Positions 10,190-21,787 of a DNA stretch of 64,000 bases are shown here, piece after piece. Every line of letters begins with the position of its first letter. Positions within the stretch are counted from its first letter, which is position 1. Position numbers and translations under genes: made by a program. This DNA comes from Pollenia angustigena. Its lineage: Eukaryota; Arthropoda; Insecta; Diptera; Polleniidae. Where the stretch lies: NCBI GenBank assembly GCA_930367215.1, contig OV884056.1, positions 233,235,127 to 233,299,126 on the forward strand. Direction: 5' to 3'. A model generated the notes under the pieces. It did no database searches. It was not told the origin of the DNA and worked only from the letters and a program-made list of their open reading frames with translations.

Positions 10190-10745
10190 ATAAAGGAGAA
10201 TTTTTGATACTTTTTTGTTTTCAATTGATATTTTTTATATTGAACTTATAAAATTTAATTAACTCACTTAGAACATAAAATAAAAGCCGGAGGTTGGTCT
10301 CTGACCAAATTTATCCACTAAGATGGACAAAATAAAAGCTAGAAACATATAAATTCATATTTACTTAGATGAACTATGTTTTCTTCATATTATCATAAAC
10401 ATTTATGGTCGAATTTCGACGATTAGGCGAACAATAGTTAATATAATTTTGTAACTACAATAATATAAAGAGAATCAGAAGTACTCATTGAAAACCAAAA
10501 AAGTTCTAAAAGTCTTCTTCTATAGTTTCTGGACTCTGCATGTTGAATTTTATGTTTCTACGTTCAGTACTAACGGACATTCAAAAAGTACCAGTTGCAG
10601 AACAAAAAAGATCCCTCTCACAGATTCCATTCACTCAGGACTTTGTATGTTTAATTGTATTCTAGGTGCAGTATTATCGAAAATTCAGTAGGAACCAGTC
10701 GAAGAACAAAAAAAAAAACCAACCCTTATCATCTTGTAGGTTTTC
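10190..10745 (-). repeat. Interspersed repeat rep-B, copy 1
   Basis: Reverse complement of 10290-10440 matches 43605-43760 closely (GTTCGCCTAAT…AATTCGA, GAAGAAAACATAGT, GAGACCAACC). The stretch 10480-10740 repeats a unit of roughly 120 bp with TCATTCACTCAGG, GCATGTT and AGTACCAG. The homologous copy at 43600-44465 is on the other strand. Confidence 0.7.
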
Positions 10746-10904
10746 ATTCACTCAGGGCCCAACACCTATAAATTTATGTTAAAGAAAGAAATTTAATTTC
10801 CGCTATATCCCCTTTTTGATACTTTTTCACCCCATTAAATTATTAAAAATTTCAATATTTAAAAAGATTTTGTTATTCGTGCTTAATTTCCAATTTTTAT
10901 TATT

Positions 10905-11065
10905 GATAAAAACACCGAAATTTATAGTTGATGGGATAAGCTATTCCTATGCGCATTTCACTGGTTGCTTAGCCCAGATCGTCAGGAAACTTCATCCATA
11001 AAGATTTTAGATAAACTAAAGATATTAAACCAAATAAAACTGTTAAACGTATAAGAATTATAAGC
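10905..11065 (+). repeat. Interspersed repeat rep-F, copy 2
   Basis: TTGATGGGATAAGCTATTCC, GCATTTCACTGGTTGC and GTCAGGAAACTTCATCC align with the copies at 5560 and 16790. Confidence 0.75.
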
Positions 11066-11248
11066 AACAGTTCTACTTGTACAATCAATTAAATATTGAA
11101 TTTCAACATTTGAATGGAGAAAAATGTTTTGTAAAAAGGGACCAATTAAAGGTACAAATTTCACCCCTTAGTGGTACGAATTTCGAAAAAGAACCAAATT
11201 CTTAAGATATGTTACGAATTTTGTAGAATTTTTATTTTAATGTTTATT

Positions 11249-11363
11249 CACGGAAAGAATTATTTACTTAATAAAGAAATATTTTGCTTAAACCAATGGA
11301 CGAGAATCATGCAAAATTTTATTGGTTCAAGCCATACATATTTAGTAAATTATTCTTTCTGTG
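11249..11363. mobile_element. Short MITE with CACGGAAAGAATTA ends
   Basis: Left CACGGAAAGAATTATTTACT is answered by AGTAAATTATTCTTTCTGTG at the right, 115 bp overall. The interior (GACGAGAATCATGC, GGTTCAAGCC) matches the right half of the MITE that hosts the mariner at 21660-23175. Confidence 0.7.
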
Positions 11364-12030
11364 CTGATTCAAAAGATAGCTAGGGTGACAAAAAACTTCC
11401 AAAATACAGGTTAAACCCGGTTACTCCTCAAAAGGGATGAATTTTAATGGTTCTTATATCATTTTAACCTATCGTTCCTTTTTATATTTTTCTGTCTTGG
11501 CTAAGACATTAAATCTTCCGATAGGCATTTCCTCCTTTGGTACCTTGTTCAACCTATTTTAAGGTACATATTTCGATCTCAAGAATTTCTTTACCCAGTT
11601 TTTTGAGTTTTTTATAACGGATACTTTGCTTTTTTTAAACTTCATTTTGAGAATCAAGAAAAATTATAAGCAACATTTTACTTTTGTTATAATGTACAAT
11701 TCACCAACTTCTTAGATATTTACAACAATAAGATGGTTAAACATTTATGGTTAATTTCCCCAATATTTAAATATTAATTCATATTTGAAAATAGTTTTTC
11801 ATATAATTTTCTTTTTATTTGACATGAGAAACGAATTTTAAACATACATTTGAACATGATTTTGTATTAAAAGTCATACAAGAACAAAAAAAGTTAAAAC
11901 AAGTTAAAGAAAGGAGCTTTTCTTGCTTAAGTTATCGTTATTTGATCAAACTTTTGCATTCTACTAATGGAAAACGGTTTGGGATTGAATAAGAATTTAA
12001 ACAAAAAATATTTTACGAAGACAAGAGTAA
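11364..12030. other. AT-rich stretch without recognised gene
   Basis: The phrase TAACCTATCGTTCCTTTTTAT at 11466 recurs at about 15028, showing repeat character, but no element boundaries or coding frame can be supported. Confidence 0.4.
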
Positions 12031-12500
12031 AGGTAGAAGTACATAACACGCGTTAGTGCGCGTGCGCTCTGTCGTCTTCTGTCAAAAAAAGTTAAGCTAG
12101 TGTGTTTTCATAGAACAAGCTACATGCAAAATATTTTGACGCGTTTGCGCCAGAAAGTTGGTTAACTTTGAACTTTTTAACGCGTTGTGTGTTTTTGACA
12201 AGTAATCAGCTGACAATAAAAATAATAATTTAACAAATTTGTGAATCATGAAAGAAAAATTTATTGAAGTGCTTAAAAAACAAACAATATTTATACAAAA
12301 AGAATAAATTTAATAAAATAACAAAATCTTGATATATTTTCGAACCCGTTTTTAATGCACAAATAAGTAAACAAATAAAAAACATCTGACAGGAATGGCT
12401 TTTGTAACGCATGTTGTGTAACTTGCAGTTTTTGACGCGCTAAAGTTTATAAACGCACGATACTTGTCGACGAACTAACGCGTGCTATGTACTTCCACCT
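12031..12500. mobile_element. 470-bp MITE with TAA target duplication (PIF/Harbinger-like)
   Basis: Terminal inverted repeats of 26 bp with two mismatches begin AGGTAGAAGTACATA (left) and AGGTGGAAGTACATA (right, complement), then ACGCGTTAG. The flanks are TAA at 12028-12030 and TAA at 12501-12503. A 3-bp TWA duplication is characteristic of PIF/Harbinger elements; the assignment is inference from that alone. No transposase inside. Confidence 0.75.
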
Positions 12501-13084
12501 TAACTGTTTTAATGAAAAAAGAAAAAAACAAAACTTTAGCGCTTTCGGCGCGTAAACTTTTTTCATAATATGTCACCATATATTTTTTAATATTCGTTCA
12601 TGCCCCGCACGGCTATATTTTTGATATTTGCAAAAATTTCAAAAAGTTATCCCCTAATGCGCATATGTACATATGCAGCTGTTGCATTAACGAGCACTGT
12701 TATTGTTGCTATTACCTTTTCTATTATTAGTTTTACAGCAATAACAAAAACAACAACAACAACTGCAATATAGGCCAACATTAGCAACAAACGATAATGA
12801 ATTTAGAACAAACACAATATTCACACTCCAGCACGAATGTCAGAATTAAATGGAAATGTTGGAATGTGTATGATAAACAAGTTAAACTACAACTAACCAA
12901 CTTTGACAAGGGTATGAAAATAGGTCGAGAACGAATAAAAGGTTAACTAAAGGTAAAGCAAATACTAAACAATTGGCCTACAATTTCTGACTGGGAAGAC
13001 GATCTTTAAAACAAGGAAACTCTTCACGCTATTTAGCTTTGATTCTGTGGGGCGAACTAGCAATTTCCTGGCTTAGCTTCACAA
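12501..13084. other. Unique-looking AT-rich DNA with a CAA-rich tract
   Basis: A short (CAA)n-like tract lies near 12750-12770. No gene, RNA or TE motif recognised. Confidence 0.4.
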
Positions 13085-13765
13085 AAAATATCTGAAATTG
13101 AAAATAAAAAGTTTTTTCGAGCTCGAGGACAACTGGTAGTAAAAAAAATATATATTTTATTGATTTATTAGTTTTTCCAAAATTTCTAATGGTATCTGTT
13201 CTCAAGAAATGCGTAACAAATATATTTCTTAGATATGTATAAATATCTCCACAATCAATATTGAACAATACAATTGTACTGATCTGTACTGTTCAATATT
13301 GAATGTGAAGATAGTTATTTGCCACCTACAAATATATTTGTTACTCATTCCTGGAGAATTTCACTAGTTAAAGCATTTATCAAAAATAAAATCAGATTTA
13401 ATTAAAAATTTAATCAGATTTAATTAAAAATTTAATCAAGTGAATTAAAAGTTTAATTAAGTGACTTAAACGCGTAATCAGTTAAATTAAACGTTTAATT
13501 GATACTATTAATTTGTTTACTGGTGCAAATTTTATTAATTTTTTAATTAATATCACAAATTTTTTAATTGAAATCTATTTTTTTTTTCTGTGTGGAGATA
13601 GTTACACATCTCTTACAAAAATATTTCTTACTTATTCCTTGAGAATGAAGTCCGATGGATTTTGCAATATTGGAAAAATTTATGAATAAATAATTTATAT
13701 TTTTTACAAACAATTGGCCTCGCGCTCGAAAAAACTTTTTATTTTTAATTAAAAAAAGGTCGAAG
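13085..13765. repeat. Palindromic element with an inner MITE
   Basis: Outer arms pair AAAAGTTTTTTCGAGCTCGA (13110) with GCGCTCGAAAAAACTTTTTA (13722), and inner segments AAATATATTTCTTAGA with their copies near 13615-13640. At about 13355-13600 sits a relative of the CACAG-type MITEs (CAAAAATAAAATCAGATTTA, TAATCAAGTGAATTAAA, ending TTTTTTTCTGTGTGG); it lacks the usual left tip. A small perfect hairpin (TCAATATTGAACA) is at 13253-13302. Confidence 0.6.
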
Positions 13766-14234
13766 GAAAATAATTTAATTAAATTGTCTGACGTTTTACT
13801 ATCAAAATATATTTTTTTAATATAATCATATGCAATGTTACAACCTGTTGAGCGAATTTAAATTACCAATTTCTAAGTAGTTCTTAAATACATGTTCTAA
13901 CATTTATAACTGATTATGCTTTCAAATAGAGTTTAATTTTGTAAATAAAAAAAAAAAACAAGCAGCCAAGATAAGCAGCCTGACATGAAAATGCATTAAA
14001 AATTTTTTTAAAACAATTCGCGTTTACTCAATGTGCAGCCATATTTTCACCCCATGTTTTCAAACCATCCCTTTTAACTTGAACTTTCCATAAGGTCCAT
14101 CGTCTGAACATACGATTGTGTTGGAATGATTGAATATGAAATAAACAAGTAAATGAGTGCGAAAAATAAAACAAAAACAATAATGGTAACGGCAATACTC
14201 ATGTGAGGAGCTAAACAACAATTGGTTAAATGTA

Positions 14235-14508
14235 TCATATTTCTAGAGGCCTTATTTCCGTGCCTTGCCACAATGGCATACTAATGCATGAGCTCAAATA
14301 TCCGCTAGCATCGGACTTCACTAATACATGTTCACATATATGTATATTAGGGAAACACCTTTTTACAATTTTTGAAAATATCAAAATGGCCCTATCCATA
14401 CCATGTAGTGCATAAAATAACAATAAGAACTTTATCTTTAGATTTTCGATATCGTTAAAAAAGGTTCCGCGTAAAATGTAATTAAGTTTGGGATCAGTAA
14501 TAATGCAT
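14235..14508 (-). pseudogene. Possible second, strongly decayed TrkH-like fragment
   Basis: Seen: minus-strand frame ITDPKLNYILRGTFFNDIE, then 12 residues, then LHG; the TrkH piece at 784-1548 has TTTGATIFNDIE, also 12 residues, then LHG. Further on both have FP, then SDA, then MPLW/MPLF in the same order. At DNA level ATGCATTATT precedes both at nearly the same distance, and a 51-nt interval between TTTAA and CTACATGG has equal length in both. Compared with the first copy about 30 residues are missing before MPL. A hydrophobic segment (IAVTIIVFVLFFALIYLFIS) at 14200-14120 may be a further remnant. Homology is suggestive, not proven; if real it implies an old or duplicated insertion. Confidence 0.35.
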
Positions 14509-14599
14509 TTATACCTACACCATAAACAGTTTATACGTTGTTTATGTAAATAAACTAGTTTGTGAAACTTATTTATCCATACAAACTATAGACAGGTTT

Positions 14600-14800
14600 G
14601 TAACTAGCTTTTGAGATAAACTACCCTAGAGGAAAGGGAACTAACACTTAACTTGTCACGTGACAGTTCTATAGTGATAGGGACCGGTTAGAGTTCTTAC
14701 ACTTTATATGAAGGGGACTTGTCACTTTAACATGGCGATGTCCTACGAGGGGGTTAATTGGCACCTTTTTGACGCTTTGTAACAGGTCACAGAAACAACC
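14600..14800 (+). repeat. Interspersed repeat rep-G, copy 1
   Basis: TTGTCACGTGACAGTT, GACCGGTTAGAGTTCT, GACTTGTCAC, GCGATGTCCTA and TTGGCACCTTTTTGAC match, in the same order, the reverse complement of 21060-21240. No coding content. Confidence 0.75.
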
Positions 14801-15954
14801 TAAATGGACACATTCAATTTCAGTTAAAGTAATGCCTGTTGCAAATATTGTCCCAAATGAACCATGTTATTAGGGCTGATCCCCTTCATTAAAAGTAATA
14901 GAACCAGATAGAATAAATCAGTCATTTCCCACACAAAATCCCGTTACATGACAAGTTGTTTGTCAATTACCTTCTGGAGTAACTACTCTTTTAGCACATT
15001 ATCACCAGTTAAGTGATATGTTCTGTTTTAACCTATCACCTATCGTTCCTTTTTATTATAAAACTGCTTTCACTTGTCACGGGATAAGTGCCCTAAAACC
15101 AATTGACACAAGTTTCTCGCAGGGTAGTTACAAACAACCGATTTTTGCTAATGCAACTCTGTTTTTTCAAAATTGTATATGTGGCCCTTCGTACAACATT
15201 TGGTTTTCAGATCATTGTTACAATTAAAATGACTTCAAGGCCTGAAACATATCATTATCGGGCTTTACTAATGCTCAGAAATGCTTTCTAAGACATTCGG
15301 TGAAAGATGAATCAAGAATTCCAAAAACACAACGCAGCAACATTTGTGCGGAACGCGCCATCAAAGTCGTACAAGATATATTCCCCTAATGCAAATCAAC
15401 ACGAACTCTTAATCCAAAGTTAATTTCACTTAACAAAGATAGTTTTTAGATTGTTATTTTGATTTTAATCATATAATTACATTACGAAATGTAAATAGTT
15501 AAATAATTATACAATAAAAAATTTTAAAGAAATACAAAATTTTGAAAAAAATAAAAAAAAAATTGTAAAGGGCTTTCAGAAATCGGCTTCGACGCGGAAC
15601 GTTTTGGTTCCGAAAGACCTGAGGAAACATTTTTCGATTTCAGTACAATATCGGCTACAGCGTGGTGATAGGGCCTTATTTTGGTTGTACCCCTAATGTA
15701 TATATGCAAAGAAAGAGAGAGACAGAGCTCGAACCAGAACAACAGCCACCCAGCTGGCCCACCCTCATAAAATCAAATATGGCAATCTACTAAATCTAAC
15801 TATCTAAAACAACATGGAGCTTCCTTCCAAGTATTTGGCAGAGTGTTTTTCGAGTATCTACCAACATATCACTACTTTGTCACACTTGGTGGTTATACAT
15901 TAAAAATCGTAAGAAGTGAATAAATTTCTTTGAAATCATTATTATTATGACACA
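14801..15954. other. No recognised gene
   Basis: Short chance frames only. About 15560-15780 on the minus strand gives a 72-residue frame with no recognisable motif and a phenylalanine-rich poly(A)-derived tail. I see nothing else of note. Confidence 0.4.
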
Positions 15955-16330
15955 AAATGTGGAACCACCACCTAAAAAAAATTCATAATTTTGTTACAAA
16001 AACGAACATAAATAGTGGAACAATGAACAGAAAGATATTAAATTCGTTTTATTGGACTAGAAATCACGCTGTAAAATTTTGTGAAGATCCGTCCATAATT
16101 TACCCTAGGCCCCATATAAGCCCTACTCCCGGAAAACAGTAAAATATGCCTAAGACCCTAATTATTAACAATGCTATCATAACAAATTTTGGCATATCAC
16201 AGTTTGATAGGACTGGAAATGACATTGTGAAATTTCGTGAAGATCGGTTCATAATTTACCCTAGGCCCCATATAAACCCTACTTATGGAAAACAGTTTAG
16301 TACGCCTAAAACCAATTTTAATGCATATGT
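15955..16330 (+). repeat. Interspersed repeat rep-A, copy 1 (internally tandem)
   Basis: Two internal units share AATTTACCCTAGGCCCCATA, a CCTACT…GGAAAACAGT stretch and GTGAAGATC. The same family lies at 39690-40860 (-), 45690-45975 and 51430-52250. Those copies also carry CGGACGGACA-type stretches and TTTCACACGGAATGACAAAC. Units are about 170 bp. Non-coding. Confidence 0.75.
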
Positions 16331-16458
16331 CTGCTTTTATAAAGATAATAATAATAAATAGATATCATACGATATTACTCCTAAAACATTCGAAGTGTCG
16401 GTGGACGTTATCAAACTAACTTGGTTTTTTTTTCGTTTAGAAAATTGTAACAGACTTA

Positions 16459-18017
16459 CACACAGAAAAAAATAATTTTCATATTTGAATACGAAATTTG
16501 CATATTTGATAAAAAAAAATTTTGAATTTTCTGCGATAACGATTTTTGCATTATTGTTAAAAAAGTTTGTAGGTATAGTTATTGAATTTTTAGTCAAGTA
16601 CCAAGTTTATTGAATCAATAAAAAAAGCTGATGCCCAAAATAATTTTTTTCAACAAAATGTTTACGTGATTTGTTAAAATAAATTGTTGGAAATGTTGAA
16701 TAAATCAAATAAAATGTTTATCGAATCGTTATTTATTTGTTTATTAATAATGATGTGCTAAATTCCCAATTTTATTTTTTGATAAATACACCAAAATTTA
16801 TTATATAAGCTAGTTCTTATGCGCATTTCGCTGGTTGCTAAGGCCAGATCATCAGGAAACCTTTTTCTAAAGACTTTGGCAAAACTAAAGATATTTAACC
16901 AAATAAAACGGTTAAGCGAATGAGAATTATGACCTATTTTAAAATGGACAAGAGTTGTAAAAATACTGGGTTAACGTTGATTCAAATATTTGTTTTATTG
17001 AATATCAAGAAATATTTAAATATTTCATTATTAAATATGTTTTATTGAGTGCTATTTTGCCAAGTGTATATTTGATAAATTTTTTCATTGAATCAAACAA
17101 AAAGTTTGTTGAACAAAAATTATATTTTTAACAAACTGTGTTGTTAAAAATTTTCTTGAGATATTTTTTTCTTTGACATCGTTGCAATTAAGACTGGAGT
17201 GCTTGTAATTCTCATTCGTTTCATTTCATTTGGAAAAGGTTCCCTGATGATCTGGCCTAAAGGCTAGATTACACTATTATACTTTGTATTAAAACATGCC
17301 AAAAACTCAAGTAATATGACAAAGTGTGATAGTGTGAATACAATGTGCCACAAAAATGACAAGTATTATGAAAAAAGTTTGACATCCCATACGACTTCAC
17401 CGTTTTTTGAAAAATTTCTAAACAATAATACTTTTCATTGGATCAGGGTTGCATTTTATTTCATGTGTGAGTGTTTATACTTTGTGTGATGGTGTGAACA
17501 CAAACTGTCATGTTAAATTAGATTTTTTGACAGTCGCAACAAAACTCATTAAATTTTTATCACACAAAGTATTATGGAATACGTAAGACTTGTGAGATTG
17601 TGTAAACTAGCTTTAAGCAACCAACGAAATTCGCATAGGAACGTAAGGGTATAAGCTAGACCCCAACAATAAATTTTAGTGTATTTGTCAAAGAACAAAA
17701 ATTGGGAATTTAGAACGTAAAAATTAATGAATAAATAAATAAATAAATAAAGATTCATAAACATTTTGTTTGATTTACTTAAAATTTTCAAAAATTGATT
17801 TTAACAAATCACGTAAACATTTTCTTGAAAAAAATTATGTTGGTCAATAACTTGTTTTATTGACTCAATAAACTTGGTTGTTGACAAAAAAATTCAATAA
17901 CTATACCTATAAACTTTTTTATCAATACCGCAAAAATCGTCATCATCAAATTCAAACATTTTCATAATTAAATATGCGATTTTCGCATTCAAATATGAAA
18001 ATTATATTTTTTGTGTG
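16459..18017. mobile_element. 1.56-kb giant palindromic MITE, TA target duplication
   Basis: Left end CACACAGAAAAAAATAATTT and right end AAATTATATTTTTTGTGTG (both with ATATTTGAAT just inside) are flanked by TA at 16457-16458 and TA at 18018-18019. Arms of several hundred bp pair (AAAATGTTTACGTGATTTGT with ACAAATCACGTAAACATTTT; AACAATT… and TTATTGA… blocks). Rep-F copies sit in both arms in opposite orientation, and another MITE (17272-17612) is inserted in the right arm. A TA duplication is the mark of Tc1/mariner-type transposition; the family is inferred. Confidence 0.75.
17272..17612. mobile_element. MITE with TTACACTAT subterminal motif, copy 1
   Basis: It interrupts the rep-F segment of the right arm: GGCTAG before and CTAGCTTT after. 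AGATTACACTATTATACTTT at the left pairs loosely with GAGATTGTGTAAACTAGC at the right. Internal phrases GTGTGATAGTGTGAA and TTTGACATCCCATACGA recur inverted at 50545-50785. Confidence 0.6.
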
Positions 18018-18924
18018 TAGATTCTACAAGAAAAACAGAAGAAAAATAAATTATAAACAGGCGGTGTATCAATTTACCATTTGAAATAGTTTTTGCTTTT
18101 CCTGTAAAATGTTAGATAGGGCATTTACGTTTGTGGCAGGTATGTGTTCCTAAAACCCAAATCTCGATAGGTGGCGCTGTTGTCGTGATATTTAAATGTT
18201 TTTTATTTATTGTACGATTTGGCTGAAATTCACCAAATATATTTATTTAACAAAAATAAGTTTTCTGATAAAATTTTGATCCGGTAGATAGCACAAAATT
18301 TTCCAGTATTTAATTGTGATTTGGAGCCATTATTTAATAAATATAGACAATGTCCCCAAGAATATTTCTTACGTATTTTTATATTGAAAACAATAAAAAA
18401 AAAATACAATTTGTTTTTGTTTTCAATATAAATATTGGAAATAAATGTTCTTGTCGACATTGTGGGCCAGGCAGTAATTTTAATACACATAATATAAATT
18501 TTTAGTTCTAATTTCGCCAACTGTACTTGCAAACTATTACGAACGAAGCATATATTAAAATATTTTTGACTTATGACGTCAAGACCATAAGTATTTCCCT
18601 CAATATTACCCTCGTTGTTTAAGGTAAGAAGTAACGGACCTAAGCTATGAGTAATCCTTATTATTTGATTCATGGGCATTATGCGTTTGTACTTAAATAT
18701 GTGTTTAACTTATAAAAATATTGGTCCTAGCTTGATCCACCTTTTAGTATACCGATCTACTAACAACCACATTCTAAATCAATCTAACTTTGTCCTTCCG
18801 ACTAGCTGTTTCTTCATGGAAACGTGGTGCGCAAAGTATGTCTCGCAATTTCGGAAAAACATAATTTAATGCTTTGTTAAAATATGTTAATTTAGGATGC
18901 AATAAAATTACATTAACATATATA
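18018..18924. other. AT-rich spacer with rep-H fragment
   Basis: Minus-strand frame 18679-18230 (149 residues) has no recognisable motif. CCACCTTTTAGTATACCGATC at about 18738 resembles 31725-31745 (rep-H), a common non-coding repeat phrase here. No gene supported. Confidence 0.4.
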
Positions 18925-20481
18925 CAGTTAGGGACAAAATTGTTCACAAAATTAGTGTTATTGGCAATAAATTATTGTTTTATTTATAATTATTTAATAT
19001 TTTTTAACTATTGAAATGTAGAACATTTCAATAATTTAAAAATAAAAACTCTTCCAAAAAATATTTTTTCATAATATTTAGCACTGCATTAGTAATTGGT
19101 TCTGAATGTGAACAATTATGACCGCAGTTAGAGATTATTATTGTAACTATTTGGGTCCTAGCGTTTGCGGTTTTGTCCATTTGCTCTTCTAAGCTGCCTT
19201 TATCCATTTTGCCATACTTTTACTAAAGTTCTTAGCATTTTCGGCTTAATTTTTGTCAAGCTTTAACGGCAAGCTCCCAAGCGGTGTTAGGCAAGTTCCT
19301 CTGACCAAAAATTTTTGTTTTTGAATGTACCAAAGGTACTCAAGTGGGTAAAACTCTGGCGACTGAGAAGGTTAATTTATTTTCGTATTTTTAATTTTCT
19401 TCAAACGAACGTTTAAGTCTAAAGTATACTTAGGATTGTCCTGGATAAAGATATCACTCTGTCTTGGTTCTTAGCCGAATATGGCTAATATCGGAAGATG
19501 GTTATGTAGTACTTGGCACACATTTTTCTTCTTAATTAGCGGAATGCTCGAAGCTGGTTCCCGCGAAAGTAATCTCAATTAATTTATTAGAACATCAAAA
19601 TTTAACGCTAACACTTTTATCCAGCCATGTTTACTGCCTTTTGTCTGGCCCAAAACTCTGACTTTTTGTCCGATCTAAGCATGTTACATGCTACAAGAAT
19701 CTTAAAAACTGAATTTTTTTTACTTTTTTGCAAATTTCAGCCGTTTTCAGCATTTAGTTCTGCTTAAAGGTTGTCGCTCTTTATTCTAGGTGTTTATCTA
19801 CAAGAACTTAAGCTTCTTTGTGCTTTTATTGCTTAAATCTTAATTGTAGTTTTGGCTTAGTTTTTGCCGGATCTCAGTAGCTATATTGACTGCACCAGTA
19901 ACAACTGGTCGCTTTAATTCGCGACAATCTTTTGGCGAAAGTTCTTTGGGCGACCAGCTTTGTTGCTGTCTATAACCAAACTACACACTTTTTTATTTTA
20001 CACTTTAATCTCACTGAAATGTTGTATTTTTTGTGATCTTGCGATGTGAGATTCCTTTTTGTAAATTTTTCATAATGCTCTGTTTTAAATGTTCCGCATT
20101 TGATTCGGCGTACTTGAAGTAACTAGGCAAAATATAATTGCTCATATTCTTTTCAAATTATTTTAAAAGTTTAATTTTAATTAATTAATTTACTCACTTT
20201 AAGCAAATCCCACAGATAAAACCTGAATTTTTTTTTTTTGGAATTTTTATGAAAGATCTACACAGCGTCAATATTTGTACACACATATGGTTTAGATGTT
20301 AACTTAGTATAAATATAAAAACCAACTGTACTTTTGAAAATAAGTTTACATAGTGTTATTACAAAATGAAGAAAGCAATACAATAGTTTTAGAGTGTTTC
20401 ACAGTTGAAACTTTAATAGTTTTCATGATATGTATACATATATTTTTTTTATAATTTCGTGATGAGTTTTGTCCCTAACTG
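18925..20481. mobile_element. Tc1-like DNA transposon, 1557 bp, degenerate
   Basis: The ends are CAGTTAGGGACAAAATTG (18925) and its complement TTTTGTCCCTAACTG (to 20481), flanked by TA at 18923-18924 and 20482-20483. Length, TA duplication and the minus-strand transposase relic inside agree with the Tc1 group. The interior is full of stops and frameshifts, so it is non-autonomous now. Confidence 0.85.
19190..19700 (-). pseudogene. Tc1-type transposase relic (DD34E-like)
   Basis: Minus strand, in order: RSDKKSEFWARQKAVNMAG (about 19680-19620, the region after the first catalytic Asp), FIQDNPKYTLDLNVR (about 19455), where QDN holds the second Asp, and PSQSPEFYPLEYLW (19370-19325), the classic P.QSPD.NPIE.LW block with the catalytic Glu. 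Asp-to-Glu spacing is a little under 34 because of small deletions, and several frames are needed to read it. The HTH end would lie toward 20400 but is not legible. Confidence 0.75.
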
Positions 20482-20483
20482 TA

Positions 20484-21657
20484 AATACCAACTTAATTCA
20501 CTGGTTAAGAGACAGGAAAGCTCTAATCCATAAAAAAAAAAATTGTATGGACCGGGTTTTAGCATTTTCAATAGAAAAATATGTCCCAAATTTCACCATA
20601 CTATGTTTAAAATAGCGAGGTGCATTTTGCTCGCAAGGCTTACGTTGAAAGAAATCGAGCCAGTCAGCCATTCGGACGGACATCGTTAAATCGATTCAGA
20701 AAGTAAGACGATTGGTATGCTAAAAAGTGCGTCTAGAACAAATCTTTGGTAGCTTAAGTCGACATAAGACAAAATTGAGTTATTCAAATTTGAAAAGATG
20801 TGAAATCTTATTTTTTTTTTAATTATTTACTTTTAGTCTAAGTTGTTGCTAATACGATAAAATGCAGACTTAAAGCAAAAAACATCTCGAATAAAACTTA
20901 AACAAATCTGTAAAGTAGAAGTGACGGGTTTTTTGCGGTTTGATATATGATTCTCTCCGGCTCTAGTACTTCTTAAAAAGCGGAACTATCATAAAAACAT
21001 GCTTCAATCGGGACAATTTCTGCGACAGACATTGTTTAAATCGAAATTTAATTTATTCATTTAGGTTATTTCATATCCTGTTAAAAAGTGTCAAAAAGGT
21101 GCCAATGAATGCTCTAATAGAACATCGCGATGTAAAGGTGACAAGTCTAATTCTTATAACGTGTTAGAACTAGAACCGGGCCCTTCCTACTTTAAAACTG
21201 TCACGTCACAAGCTGGGTGTTAGCTCCCATTCCCCTAGGATGCTCTTCTTTATTGGCACAGAAATATCTTTATGTGTTTACATATATCAGCACAAAGGCA
21301 TAATACATTTTCTGGTGGTATGGGTATAAATATCATATTGGCTAACTATAAAATGAGAGCATAACATATAGATACAAAAATTGGTTTAAAAAAAAATTTA
21401 TTATTAAAAAGTGATACTGACGTCTTTCTTTAAAAAAAAAAGAATAATTTGTTCCAAAATAACAAATTAAAGATTTTTTGAATTTGTTGCTTTAATGTTG
21501 CCGATATTTTACGAAAAACAAATAGAAATACGCGAAACGATTGAAAAAATTTCGTATTTCCGTTATCTGAGAACTCCAATTAAACAAAATTGGTACATAA
21601 TAACCCCTACAATTGTCCTATGTACCACAGTGCAATAAGCAAACACAGAACACATTT
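20484..21657. other. Non-genic, repeat fragments
   Basis: At 20640-20710 CGGACGGACATCGTTAAATCG is the kind of phrase found in common fly repeats (rep-A/H). At 21055-21245 is rep-G copy 2 in reverse orientation (GGTGCCAA, GAACATCGCGATGT, CTGTCACGTCACAAGC). No gene recognised. Confidence 0.55.
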
Positions 21658-21787
21658 TACACGGAAAGAAGTTAATTTTCTTAAGTCATCAATTTCATTT
21701 CTTAACACAAGAAAATCCAAAACCTAAAAATAATTTCTTGATTTTAACTTAATTTGTTCGCATTTAGTAAAATTTTCTTAAATAATA

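Noticed and set aside
15018..15742. Several 60-72-residue ORFs on both strands
   Set aside because: They overlap one another in different frames with no recognisable domain. They look like shadows of repeat DNA.
18230..18679. 149-residue minus-strand ORF as host gene
   Set aside because: No motif, biased towards Ile/Asn/Lys as in random AT-rich translation, no partner exon or start context.
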